Shown here: positions 49,227 through 57,994 of the stretch, piece by piece | Layout: each line of letters starts with the position of its first letter | Position numbering within the stretch: the stretch's first letter is position 1 | NCBI GenBank assembly: GCA_963781785.1 | Contig: CAWAHD010000005.1 | Location: 1,860,001 to 1,924,000 of the forward strand | Direction: 5' to 3' | Length of the DNA: 64,000 nt | Source of the DNA: CAWAHD01 sp963781785 | Lineage (GTDB): Bacteria > Planctomycetota > Planctomycetia > Isosphaerales > Isosphaeraceae | Notes under the pieces: model-generated | What the model saw: the letters and a program-made list of their open reading frames with translations, nothing else | The model's database searches: none | What the model was told of the DNA's origin: nothing | Translations under genes and position numbers: made by a program

Positions 49227-49943
49227 GTGATCAGCTTTATCATCCCCGCGCATAATGAGGAACAGCTTATCGGGCGCACTTTGGACGCGCTTGTGAATGC
49301 GGCGCAGAGAGTGGGGCATTCGTTCGAGGTCATTCTCGTGGATGATAGGTCGAGTGACCGCACGGCTGCCGTCGGCCGTGAGCACAGCGCTCGGGTGATT
49401 ACCGTGTCGCACCGTCAGATCGCCGCGACCCGAAACGCTGGGGCACGCCACGCCAGTGGCGAGATATTCGTGTTCCTTGATGCCGACACGATCGTCAACG
49501 GGGCCGTGATCCGTGCGGCAAAGAGGGCAATCAAAGATGGCGCGGTGGGCGGCGGTTGCGCGGTCCATTTCGACGGCCGCCTGCCACTCTACGGCCGCGC
49601 CTTCGTGGCGTTGGTCGTACCTCTCTACCGGGTATTGCGTCTGGCAAGCGGATGCTTCCTCTTCTGCACGCGCGAGGCATTCCGCTCGGCCGGAGGATTC
49701 GACGAGCGGCTGTTCGCCGGGGAGGAGGGCGCGATGAGCCGAGCCCTGGGTCGGCTGGGTCGGTTCGTGGTCCTGCGCGAATTCGTGGTCACGTCGGGTC
49801 GGAAGTTCCGGGCCCATTCGGCGCGTGAGGTCTTTGGCCTGCTGGCGCGACTCGCCCTCGGTTGGCCGAAATCAGCGCGGCGGAGGGAAGGCCTGGAGAT
49901 TTGGTACGGGGAACGGCGGACCGACCCCGAGTCAATCGCCTGA
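49227..49943 (+). CDS. Family 2 glycosyltransferase (238 aa)
   Basis: GTG at 49227 is the likely start. The GT-A fold is shown by FIIPAHNEEQLIGRTLDAL, EVILVDDRSSDRTAAV, RQIAATRNAGARHASGEIFV and the metal-binding FLDADT; later AFRSAGGFDERLFAGEEG fits the acceptor loop. It transfers a sugar from a nucleotide donor, probably to a lipid or protein glycan. It has one hydrophobic segment near the middle (AFVALVVPLYRVLRLA). It stands alone, 242 bp after the sialidase-like gene. Confidence 0.88.
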   Translation: MISFIIPAHNEEQLIGRTLDALVNAAQRVGHSFEVILVDDRSSDRTAAVGREHSARVITVSHRQIAATRNAGARHASGEIFVFLDADTIVNGAVIRAAKRAIKDGAVGGGCAVHFDGRLPLYGRAFVALVVPLYRVLRLASGCFLFCTREAFRSAGGFDERLFAGEEGAMSRALGRLGRFVVLREFVVTSGRKFRAHSAREVFGLLARLALGWPKSARRREGLEIWYGERRTDPESIA

Positions 49944-50085
49944 CCGGCCGCTGCGCAAAGCCGTGAGGTAGGAACGTGGCGTGGACCTTTCCGGGCATGC
50001 GCGAGCCGATCTGATTCGTAGGGATGCCAAGTTCCACCATCCGGTCCCTGGTCAAGTCGTCCATCTCCTGCGCGTAGCGGCGCAA
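49944..50085 (-). pseudogene. Fragment of an unrecognised protein
   Basis: On the minus strand MRRYAQEMDDLTRDRMVELG with IPTNQIGSRMPGKVHATFLP has real-protein character (helix, then a Gly-Ile-Pro turn and strand) but has no proper start or end. It may be the remnant of a larger C-terminal domain. Low certainty. Confidence 0.3.
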
Positions 50086-50435
50086 GGTCCTCGGCGTGGT
50101 CTGAGGGCGGCTTGTGGGGCATATCTCGTGTTCCTTGACCCGCGGCCATCGCCGGGGTTGGGTGCGGCTTGAGCCAGCTTGTCAGCGGCTATTCGGCGGC
50201 CGCGGCGCTGGAAATGGCGGCGGTCGCGGGTGGCGGAGTCGTATTGATTCGGTGTCACGGAATCATTCGTCGCATCATCTCTGTGTAGGCCGGGCGCCAG
50301 AAACTCGGCGATGAAGAGCATCCTGCAAAAATGTTGAACCCGCTTGACCCGCCAGGCTTGGCCAAGAACAATAAGAACGCCCGATATTCAGACAATCCGG
50401 CAATGCGATGACCCTGCGGTCCGGGAGAAGATGGT
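50086..50435. other. Stretch without a recognised gene
   Basis: 350 bp in which I see no product. The last bases hold GGGAGAAG, the likely ribosome site of the antitoxin gene at 50436. Confidence 0.35.
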
Positions 50436-50813
50436 ATGCCTTCGACAAAGAAGCCTGCGGTGACACGGCCGAAGTCCGCGACCGCTGGGAAGGTTAGAGT
50501 AAGCCCAAGGCGAATCCCGGCGGCTGAGCCGAGCCGGGTCGGCAAGCGGGGCACAGTCGTGATCCCGGCCGCGCTCCGACGGCGCTACGGAATCGAGGAA
50601 GGGTCGTTCGTCGTTGCCGAGCCCCGCGAAAATGGGGTCCTGATCCGGCCGGCCCTGGTCCTGCCGGTCGAGGTCTATACCCCCGAACGCAAAGCCCAGT
50701 TCCTCCTGTCCAACGCCATCGACGCCGCCGATTACGCCGCGGCCGTGGCCGAGGTTCGCAAGATGGGTCTGGACCCGGTTACGATCCCACACTACAAGCC
50801 ACCAGGGGTCTGA
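50436..50813 (+). CDS. AbrB/VapB-type antitoxin (125 aa)
   Basis: ATG follows GGGAGAAG. After a basic N-terminal extension, SRVGKRGTVVIPAALRRRYG with IEEGSFVVAEPRENGVLIRP is the AbrB/MazE swapped-hairpin DNA-binding fold. The C-terminus (YTPERKAQFLLSNAIDAADY) is the toxin-binding tail. It is followed after 3 bp by the start of a PIN toxin that is truncated. Alone it would remain a DNA-binding autorepressor. Confidence 0.85.
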   Translation: MPSTKKPAVTRPKSATAGKVRVSPRRIPAAEPSRVGKRGTVVIPAALRRRYGIEEGSFVVAEPRENGVLIRPALVLPVEVYTPERKAQFLLSNAIDAADYAAAVAEVRKMGLDPVTIPHYKPPGV

Positions 50814-50816
50814 CCC

Positions 50817-50966
50817 GTGGACCGGGTCTTCCTCGACGCAAACGTCTTGCTCTCCGTCGCCTGGCGATCGTTGGCCGCTGGCGTCGTATCACGGTCGGTG
50901 TCGCTGTGGCAGACTCGCCCCAAACCGAGTGCTAGAGGGGACTCGGCCCACCGCGGTAAACTATGA
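50817..50966 (+). pseudogene. Truncated VapC-type PIN toxin
   Basis: GTG at 50817 opens MDRVFLDANVLLSVAWRS, the start of a PIN-domain ribonuclease with the first catalytic Asp. After about 16 codons the similarity ends abruptly and an unrelated tail runs to a stop at 50964-50966. The rest of the toxin, with the other acidic residues, is missing, so it cannot be active. Confidence 0.75.
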
Positions 50967-51027
50967 TCCCGAGTTGCCATCCACAGGTCGACAGGCGGTG
51001 CGCACACTCCGCCATCGGAGGCACCCC

Positions 51028-51456
51028 GTGGGACGCGAAAATACTAAAGATCCGGGGCGGCTGATGCTGGCACTCATGTGCATCTGGGCAGCCCTGGCGG
51101 CGGCAGCCGCCCTGTTCGTAGAGAACATCCTGGGCTGGCTCCTGTTCTTCTCTCCCGGGTGGGCCAACGGCTGGCCCGGCGGGCTGAGCTTCCAGACGGT
51201 GTTATCCGTCGGAATGACAGGGTACATCCTTCTCATGCTCATGACCGCTGCCACCTTGATCGGAGCGATCCTCGCGTTCATCTGCACCCTGCTGCGAATT
51301 CGCTGGGAGCGTCTCGGCCAGGGCTACCGCAGTTGGTTCTGGATCACGGGCGTAATCCTGTGCGCGGGCGCGGTGATCTTCCGGTGTGTTTATGTGTGGG
51401 TCTGGGAGGCGTTCCCGGACGGCTACATCATCTCATCGCTTGACCGTCAAGAATGA
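51028..51456 (+). CDS. Small membrane protein with three helices (142 aa)
   Basis: I chose GTG 51028 because GGAGG sits six bases upstream; ATG 51064 is the alternative. Three membrane segments are clear (LMCIWAALAAAAALFVENIL, LLMLMTAATLIGAILAFICT, FWITGVILCAGAVIFRCVYV). No family is recognised. It follows the broken toxin locus. Confidence 0.65.
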   Translation: MGRENTKDPGRLMLALMCIWAALAAAAALFVENILGWLLFFSPGWANGWPGGLSFQTVLSVGMTGYILLMLMTAATLIGAILAFICTLLRIRWERLGQGYRSWFWITGVILCAGAVIFRCVYVWVWEAFPDGYIISSLDRQE

Positions 51457-52226
51457 TCGCATGGTCTGCCGGTGCGCCGCGATTCTCTTCTTGGTCACGC
51501 TCGCGCTAAAACCCGAGAGCTAGCGGAGCACAAGGGCTCGATGGCATGGGCGATCCGGGGCTGATGAAACGTTGGTCTTTCGCAACTGGAGCTTGTGTCC
51601 GTTTTCCAGGCGACGACCAGGGCATCAGTCTAACAAAAGTTCGACGCCCGGTTGACTCTCAATCCGACCTGTAGGATCATGATATTTAACCATTCGGCCG
51701 CATCAAGTTCCACGTCGCCGGGGATAGCGAGTCCGCCCCAGTGGCCAGACGACTGTCACCAGGCCACCGACTCGATGAGGCTGAAGGGTACGTATTGCCG
51801 CCGCCGAGCCTCTTTTTAGTCGGCGGCTGAGCGACCACCTCCGGCCCAACTTCGGCCGGGGACGGCTGCGCCCGCTACCTCCGGCAACAGGCACGCGATC
51901 GCGAGGACGCCCGCCTCCGCGAGCAGGCCCGCTGGAAAAACCGGTCGGCCACACCGAAATCGCCCGGTGCGCATTTCAGGAAGAGCGCCATCCGGCGATT
52001 GACCCGTCCTTGAGCGTCGCCTTCCACCCGGCACGCGACGCTCCCGGAGCCGCAGTCAGCTTGGCCGCGACCCCCATCCCGAATGAGAGATTTCCTGGCG
52101 TAAGGGCGCTGGCCCGCGACACCGTCGAGCATCAACAGGACTCTCGACCCTTGCTCCGGCCGGCTGGCGTCTTCGACCTGACCAGCCAGGCATCCGGCAC
52201 GATACTTATCATCCAAGGATACAGCC
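51457..52226. other. 770 bp without a convincing gene
   Basis: Reading frames here lack recognisable products. The region around 51500-51720 is AT-richer than the flanks. It may represent decayed DNA between the membrane gene and the surface-protein remnant. Confidence 0.35.
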
Positions 52227-52717
52227 ATGTGCACGACATATCGAAACGTCCGGCGAGGCCGCCGGCAGGCCGCGCTTCTCGTGGAATCTCTCGCTGATCG
52301 GCTCCTCTTATCGGGAGGCGCCCGAGGCGCGACGGCCGAGGCTGTCGTGCATGATCAACCGGCCAGCCACGCGTACCTTGACCACCATCAGAGAGCCGCG
52401 CGAGGATCTCCGGCACGGATCGCCCGCTGCGCTGCCGGCCAACGTTTCTCCACCACTCCGGGTGCTCTTCCGTGAGTACGAGGACGAAGCGCCGCGACAG
52501 CTTGCTCCCGATCGGCAGCGACCGAGTCGCCGTGCGAATCAAGGTGGCGTTCCCCCCCGCCTTGGGTGCGTACCTCGGCGCTCTCGGGAGGGACGGGCTG
52601 CAAATCATTCGCATCGTGCCGAACTTTGGGCTGGTCGAAGGCACGGTGCCGGTCGCCAGGTTGCCGGCTGTCGCGCAGCTCGCGGCGCACGTGTACCCCG
52701 CCCCCCGATTATCATGA
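52227..52717 (+). pseudogene. Remnant of a planctomycete surface protein, subtilisin-propeptide-like
   Basis: The start MCTTYRNVRRGRRQAALLVE with SLADRLLLSG is the planctomycete N-terminal export motif (usual form: RR..., LExLExRxLLSG). After a frame change between about 52340 and 52470 the reading VRIKVAFPPALGAYLGALGR, GLVEGTVPVARLPAVAQLAA resembles the propeptide-like domain that precedes S8 peptidases. It ends at once at 52717 with no catalytic domain. I read it as a truncated, frameshifted gene. Confidence 0.5.
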
Positions 52718-53143
52718 GGTAAATCCGCGGCGAATACGCCATCACGTCCGCTTTGAGTCCCGAGGTTCCGTGTCCCGCAGTTGCCTGAAAACCGATGGGC
52801 TGCTCGACGATACCCATGCGCTGGCTTCGTTCTGAAGGCGCGTCGGTCGTGTCGGACCGACGCGCGCAAGACCAAGGTCGGTAACGGCCCACCAACCGCT
52901 CGGAGAGCCTGGAAACGCGGGAGGACCCTCGAATAGCACCGGCCCGGCCACCGCCCGCGCCCTGGTGTCCCGTGCGCACGATACGAAACGGCCTCCCGCG
53001 TCCCTTCGTATCGCCCTGCGGGCGGACCCAGGGCCGGTCACCCGCGGCGATCGGTTGAAATCCGCCCGCGCACCGTGGACACTGGGACGTTCGCCGATCG
53101 CCCGTGTTCCTGTCCACACCGCGGAGACGGAGACAAAAGTCCC
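52718..53143. other. Stretch without a recognised gene
   Basis: 426 bp between the surface-protein remnant and the S15 hydrolase gene. No product is recognised; it should include the promoter of the hydrolase. Confidence 0.4.
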
Positions 53144-55012
53144 ATGATCACGCGACGGGTCTGGTCGCGCAGCGCAGCGACTGCCGCCCTGTCCCTCCTG
53201 CTGTTCCCCGGGATCGTCCGGGCGGCCGGGGAATACGAGTCGTCCGAAGTCATGGTCCCGATGCGGGACGGGATCAAGCTGCATACGCTCCTCCTCCGCC
53301 CGAAGGGAGACCAGCGGCTGCTGCCGATTTTGCTCCAGCGGACGCCCTATGGCGTGCCGGCGCGGGCACAGCAGGCGCTGATTCGGGGCCCCCTCAAGCC
53401 CCTGGCCGACGACGCCTACATCTTCGCCTTCCAGGACATCCGCGGCCGCTTCGGCTCCGAGGGGACGTTCGTCCTCGAGCGGCCCGCGCGACGCCTCGGA
53501 CCCGAAGGCCGTCGACGAGACGACCGACGCGTACGACACGATCGACTGGCTGGTCAAGAACGTGGCGGGGAATAACGGGTGCGTCGGCATGTGGGGCGTC
53601 TCGTACCCCGGATGGCTGACGGTTCAGGCACTCCTGGACCCCCACCCGGCACTGCGCGCCGCCTCGCCGCAGGCCGCGCCGGGAGACCAGTTCCTCTGCG
53701 ACGACGAGCACCACAACGGGGCCTTCCGCCTCAGTCCGGTGTTCCAGTACCTGGCGGTGATGGGGCGGGCCAAAGAGTTCACGCCGTTCGACTACGGCCG
53801 CCGCGACCTCTACGACTGGTTCCTGGACCTCGGGCCGCTGTCGAACGTCGACGCCCGCCATTTCCACGGCAAGGTGTCCGGGTGGAACGACCTGGTGGAG
53901 CACCCCGACTACGATCGTCACTGGCGCGAGCGGGCGTTGCCCCCTCGCCTGGGCCGGCCCCGCGTGCCGACGCTCCACGTGATCGGCTGGTGGGACCAGG
54001 AGGACTTCTCCGGCCCCCTCCGGATCTACGAGGCGTTCGAGAAGCACGACCGCGACGGCCTGAACTCCCTGGTCGCCGGCCCGTGGAATCACGGCGGTTG
54101 GATCCGGAGCGAGGGCGACCGCCTGGGGCCGGTCACCTTCGGCAGCCCCACGGCCCGCGATTTCCGCGATCAGGTCATGGCCCCCTGGTTCGCCCGCCAC
54201 CTCAAAGACAAGGATAAGGACGGCCCGGCCGTGCCGGAGGCGCGGGTCTTCCGCACCGGCGAGAACGTCTGGCGGACCTTCGACCACTGGCCGCCCCGGA
54301 GAGGCGCCCGCGCTCCCTCTACGCCCGCGCGGGGGGCCGGCTGGCGTTCGAGCCGCCGCCGGCCGCGCCGGACGGCGACCCCGGATTCGACGCCTACCTC
54401 TCCGACCCCGCCCACCCGGTCCCGTTCCGCCCCCGGCCAATCGGCACCGACATCATCTTCGGCAAGAACGGCCAGGTCGCCGGCAATCCCGAGTGGGGCG
54501 AGTGGCTGGTGCAAGACCAGCGGTTTGTGCACCAGCGCCCGGATGTCCTCAGTTACGAGACAACCTCGCTGAACCGCGACCTCGACCTCGCTGGGCCGAT
54601 CACGGCCCGGCTGTTCGCCTCGACCTCAGGGACTGATTGCGACTGGGTCGTCAAGCTGATCGACGTCTTCCCTGAGGACGACCCCGCGATGGGCGGCTAT
54701 CAGCTTATCATCGCCGATGAGGTCTTCCGGGCCCGCTACCGAAAGGCGTTCGACCGGCCCGAGCCGCTCACGCCCGACCGGGTGGAGTCGTACGCCATCG
54801 ACCTGCATCACGGGGCCCACCGGTTCCGCAGGGGACACAAGGTCATGCTCCAGCTCCAGAGCACCTGGTTCCCACTCATCGACCGCAACCCGCAGACCTA
54901 CGTGCCCAACATCTATCGCGCGCAGGAGACCGACTTTCGCCCGGCCACCCAGCGCGTTTTCCGGACCGACCACTACCCGACGGCCATCGAATTGACGGTG
55001 CTGCCGGATTGA
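53144..55012 (+). CDS. Secreted CocE/NonD-type S15 hydrolase (X-Pro dipeptidyl-peptidase-like), two frameshifts
   Basis: ATG at 53144 starts a signal (AATAALSLLLFPGIVRA). The alpha/beta hydrolase begins VMVPMRDGIKLHTLLLRPKG and contains the oxyanion/nucleophile GMWGVSYPGW (Ser in GxSYxG), WDQEDFSGPLRIYEAFEKHD and the catalytic His in AGPWNHGGW. The C-terminal jelly-roll (DVLSYETTSLNRDLDLAGPI; LIIADEVFRARYRKAF; RRGHKVMLQLQSTWFPLIDR) is complete. Frame changes near 53490 and 54300 break the gene. The restored length is about 620 residues. Such enzymes cleave peptides or esters; the substrate is unknown. Confidence 0.85.
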
Positions 55013-55060
55013 AAAGGCGAGCGCGATGGGGGAAGTCGGGCGGGCGCTTTTCCCTTCGGG

Positions 55061-55267
55061 GTGTTCGAGCCCTCGCCCTGTTACGCCTGGAACAACACGT
55101 TCAATGGCGCGAAGCTCAATATGGTGCTGCGCCCCTGGGCGGATCCGCAACAGACCGAGCGACAAGCCGCGCCCGTCAAGGAAGGGCGGGATTTCTTCAA
55201 CAGGGCACCGAAGCCCGAGGATTATCAGCCGTATCGCTATCCGCATCCGTTGCAACGCGCGCCTTGA
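55061..55267 (+). pseudogene. C-terminal remnant of a secreted repeat (beta-helix-like) protein
   Basis: FEPSPCYAWNNTFNGAKLNM and KEGRDFFNRAPKPEDYQPYR YPHPL look like the very C-terminus of planctomycete right-handed parallel beta-helix proteins, whose tails carry an EGRDFFN...YxYPHPL pattern. There is no proper upstream part, so it is a gene end left after deletion. Confidence 0.5.
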
Positions 55268-55378
55268 CGCGGGCCAACGCTGATACGGTTCGCACGGCTG
55301 AAATCGTCCTGACCGATTGAGTCATTTGGAAGTTCGCTGATTGACCGACCGACTTTGGCCCGTCATTGTTAATTCGTT

Positions 55379-55403
55379 TTCGTGAGAGAACCACAAGTTC
55401 GGC
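55379..55403 (+). repeat. 25-bp repeat, copy 1
   Basis: TTCGTGAGAGAACCACAAGT then TCGGC; copy 2 at 57275-57299 differs at one base. Copy 2 lies exactly where the PemK-type toxin frame ends. The two copies bracket the 55.5-57.3 kb gene set. Confidence 0.7.
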
Positions 55404-55511
55404 TTGTGCGGGTGGCGGCACTCCCGGGTCGCGGTAGCACAGCGACCCGGAGACGGGCGACGGAGTTCGGACTTTCACGCTGCGCGGTCCGTTCTGGGAG
55501 TGACCCTCGAC

Positions 55512-55927
55512 ATGTGGCTGCTGCACGGAACGACCCGCGCGGGCAGAGAGCATTGTTCAGCACGGCCCCGATGTCACTTTCGTTGAGCCGGGAGGGCAAG
55601 GCATCGCCGAGAACTTCTCGTTCACCACCGAGGGCACGGCGTCCGCTGTTGGTGACTCCCTGGCCTATGCCCGAGGGAAGGCGACCGCTTTCCCGAACGA
55701 ACTCGGCCCGGCGGTCCTCGCGGTCGATGTACCGGACGACGTGGTGCGTATGGCGGCGGTCGAACACCTGTCCCCCTACGCGGGCTTAATCGAGTATGAT
55801 GAAGGCGCGGACGTAGCGGAACTCGTCGCGCTCTGCGGCGGGGTCGTCCAGTTCGACCCGGGGGCCCGCGCTCGACAACCTGTTGGCGAGCTGGGGGTCG
55901 CTCGTGAAAGAGCGAGGTGTGCCGTGA
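55512..55927 (+). CDS. ADP-ribosyltransferase-like protein, two frameshifts
   Basis: ATG 55512 gives MWLLHGTTRA; after one extra base the sequence continues AESIVQHGPDVTFVEPGGQG, AYARGKATAFPNELGPAVLA VDVPDD, GGVVQFDP, and after a second change (G run near 55862) ALDNLLASWGSLVKERGVP. The HGTT...A..I...G pattern and the later VLAVDVP strand resemble ART/PARP-like folds, in which an HGTS-type motif holds the NAD-binding His. The joined protein is about 137 residues. The assignment is tentative. The stop overlaps the next start (GTGA). Confidence 0.6.
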
Positions 55928-56319
55928 TCCCAGCCCAAACGGCTGATGATCACCTGCGACGTGCTTTCGCGCCGACGCAAGGCGGCATCGTCGGGTTGAC
56001 CGATCAATTACTTGAGGCGTGCGTCGGCAGCGACGTGGAATTCAACCGGGTCGGGAACCGGTTCGTTTGCAACTGGACCGTCAACGGGGAGACAAAGGAG
56101 CCACTGGTGCCTCTGGCGCCCGCCGCCTTCCGCACGATCCTGGCTCGCATCGCCGCCCTCTGTAACGAATACAGCCCAAACTCTGTGACGCCGTACGGCG
56201 GAGAAGGTCTGCTGACCGTCAAGGGACCCCCGCCGACGGTCGTTCGTGTGGCGTTCATCAATACTCCCAACGAACAGCGATTGGAAGTTATCGCGCAGAG
56301 AGAGCAACAGGCCGATTGA
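55924..56319 (+). CDS. Hypothetical protein coupled to the ART-like gene (131 aa)
   Basis: GTG 55924 overlaps the upstream stop. The sequence (GGIVGLTDQLLEACVGSDVE FNRVGNRFVCNWTVN; FRTILARIAALCNEYSPNSV; VVRVAFINTPNEQRLEVIAQ) has an alternating alpha/beta pattern and no recognised domain. Tight coupling to an ART-like protein makes it a possible antidote or modifier; that is inference. Confidence 0.6.
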   Translation: MIPAQTADDHLRRAFAPTQGGIVGLTDQLLEACVGSDVEFNRVGNRFVCNWTVNGETKEPLVPLAPAAFRTILARIAALCNEYSPNSVTPYGGEGLLTVKGPPPTVVRVAFINTPNEQRLEVIAQREQQAD

Positions 56320-56354
56320 CCTGTTCGGCCGCAAATACAATATAATGAATGGCC

Positions 56355-56628
56355 ATGCCGAATCAGCCGTATAACCCGGTGTTGCGTGCCGCGATTCTGG
56401 AAGTCGTTGACAACCAGATTCGTGACGGGACACCTCCCGAAACGCTGCGCCACGCTGAAGCGTCTCTTGGCCGATGGCATCCCTGACGATAGAGCGCGAG
56501 AACTGATTGCCTGCGTTGTGTCCGCGGAGATTTTCGACGTTCTGAAAGGCGGTCAGCCCTATCACGAAGAGCGTTTCGTGGCTGGTCTTCGAGCACTTCC
56601 ACGGTTGCCTTGGGATAACGAGAAGTAG
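56355..56628 (+). CDS. Small conserved protein (~90 aa), one frameshift
   Basis: ATG 56355 starts MPNQPYNPVLRAAILEVVDN then TPPETLR; after one extra base near 56448 it continues LKRLLADGIPDDRARELIAC VVSAEIFDVLKGG and ends ALPRLPWDNEK. The helical pattern with an invariant-looking LPRLPWD tail fits a small planctomycete family of unknown role that often sits beside ART- or TA-type genes. Confidence 0.6.
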
Positions 56629-56893
56629 CCGAACGAGTCGTTGCACCCGTCGGGAACCTCTCGCTCTGAGACAGCGAGGTGCTGACTACAATTATCCCCC
56701 GCGCCGTCTGCGAAGAACGGGCGGCGCTCCTCCATCTGACCGTCCGCGACGACGACCGCTCCTAACCTCTCGCGGCAGTGGACGCGGCCGGCTGTCGCGC
56801 TTTCTGGTAAGATCAAGGCGCTTCCCGGCGGGCCGGGCCGCTGAGCCTAGGCGTTCGGAAAGCTGGCGAAATTCAAACCTTGGAGCTCACGCG
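56629..56893. other. Intergenic region before the PemI/PemK pair
   Basis: 265 bp with no recognised gene. TTGGAGCTC before 56894 provides the ribosome site of the antitoxin gene. Confidence 0.4.
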
Positions 56894-57100
56894 ATGGACG
56901 TGAAGTCTGCCCTGCCACAGGGTCGAAGGTGGACGGCGGCCGAGTTGCGGAAACTTCCCCCCGAACAACGGGATGCCATCCTGGAGGCCGCTGCCGCCCT
57001 TGCCGAGGAAGACTACCGGAATGATCCCCAACTGACGGCCTTCGAAGCCTACGGCAAGGACGACCTGTATGGCGACAGTTCCAGCACCCAGACGCGGTGA
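56894..57100 (+). CDS. MazE/PemI-type antitoxin, small (68 aa)
   Basis: The protein (RRWTAAELRKLPPEQRDAIL EAAAALAEEDYRNDPQLTAF) is helical and acidic in the middle, as in antitoxins that pair with PemK/MazF, and ends in a short disordered tail. The toxin start lies 32 bp inside its 3' end, typical for such modules. It lacks an obvious DNA-binding domain, so regulation may rely on other means. Confidence 0.75.
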   Translation: MDVKSALPQGRRWTAAELRKLPPEQRDAILEAAAALAEEDYRNDPQLTAFEAYGKDDLYGDSSSTQTR

Positions 57101-57281
57101 AATCTGGCTGGTCGATTTCGATCCTGCCGTCGGCGCTGAAATCCACAAGATTCGGCCGGCTGTGGTCATCAGCCTCGATACGATCGGGCGTCTCCCCTTG
57201 CGACCGGTCGTCCCGATCACGGACTGGAAGCCCCAGTATGGGAGCTATCCCTGGTTCGTTGAGCTGCCTGCGTCTTCGTGA
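57069..57281 (+). pseudogene. PemK/MazF-type toxin truncated near the C-terminus (70 aa)
   Basis: PRRGEIWLVDFDPAVGAEIH, KIRPAVVISLDTIG and PLRPVVPITDW are the PemK/MazF ribonuclease fold. Normal members are about 110 residues. The frame stops right at the 25-bp repeat (57275-57299). In another frame the same DNA reads RITSSAASGFQCDV, which resembles the missing family segment (usual form: RLTKxSxAxxFQV), so a one-base change has cut off the C-terminus. It is probably inactive unless frameshifting restores it. Confidence 0.7.
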
Positions 57282-57299
57282 GAGAATCACAAGTTCGGC
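57275..57299 (+). repeat. 25-bp repeat, copy 2
   Basis: Matches copy 1 at 55379-55403 at 24 of 25 bases. It spans the premature stop of the PemK-type gene and precedes the DUF4304 gene. Confidence 0.7.
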
Positions 57300-57319
57300 G
57301 GCTTCAGGTTTTCAATGCG

Positions 57320-57943
57320 ATGTCAGCGACAGAGGACATGGTGAAGGTGGTTGTCGCTGCCTTCGCGCCAGCCTTAAAGGCCGCCGGCTATCGCAAGCAA
57401 GGCGCGAGATTCCGCGAGGAACTCTCACCGACGGTCATCCGCCTGGTGAATATCCAGAGTTCGGCGTGGAATATCGGCAGCGAGGGGCAGTTCACCGTCA
57501 ACTTGGGCGTGTACCACCGTGACCTTGCCGAGCTCCATGACGCTTTTCCGGTTGTCGAGTCACCGCTCGTTCATCACTGTGACGTTCAAGAGCGCCTTGG
57601 CTTCTTGATGCCGGTTGGCAGGGATTATTGGTGGTCGTTCGACGGCAAAACAGACTTGGTTGCGCTCGGCTCCAAAGTCGCCTCGGCTTGGCAGAAATAC
57701 GGGAAGCCGTGGCTTGATACCCACAGCACACTTGAAGGCGCGAGGGATTTTCTGCTGAGCAGGAATGAGCATTTTCTGGCTGCGATGGCGAGCCTGGCGA
57801 TGGGAAAACCTGACGATGCCCACCATTGGTTAGACAAGTCCAACGAGGAGTGGCCTGAAGGCAGAGGGCGTATCGAGGCTTGGCGTGCTGCCCACTTGCT
57901 AGAGCGACCGCAGGCCACCCGCCGAACCAGACGCCGCACCTGA
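57320..57943 (+). CDS. DUF4304-family protein (207 aa)
   Basis: ATG 57320 gives MSATEDMVKVVVAAFAPALK. The family pattern is clear: AGYRKQGARFREELSPTVIR, VNIQSSAWNIGSEGQFTVNL GVYH, and a C-terminal helical part. DUF4304 proteins are frequent near polymorphic toxins as putative immunity proteins, but their biochemical role is not settled. It follows the TA module and is convergent with the giant XRE gene. Confidence 0.75.
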   Translation: MSATEDMVKVVVAAFAPALKAAGYRKQGARFREELSPTVIRLVNIQSSAWNIGSEGQFTVNLGVYHRDLAELHDAFPVVESPLVHHCDVQERLGFLMPVGRDYWWSFDGKTDLVALGSKVASAWQKYGKPWLDTHSTLEGARDFLLSRNEHFLAAMASLAMGKPDDAHHWLDKSNEEWPEGRGRIEAWRAAHLLERPQATRRTRRRT

Positions 57944-57994
57944 CCGCGGGCGTCACGCAGGCGCTCGCCCAGGGTCCGAGCCACGACGACACCA

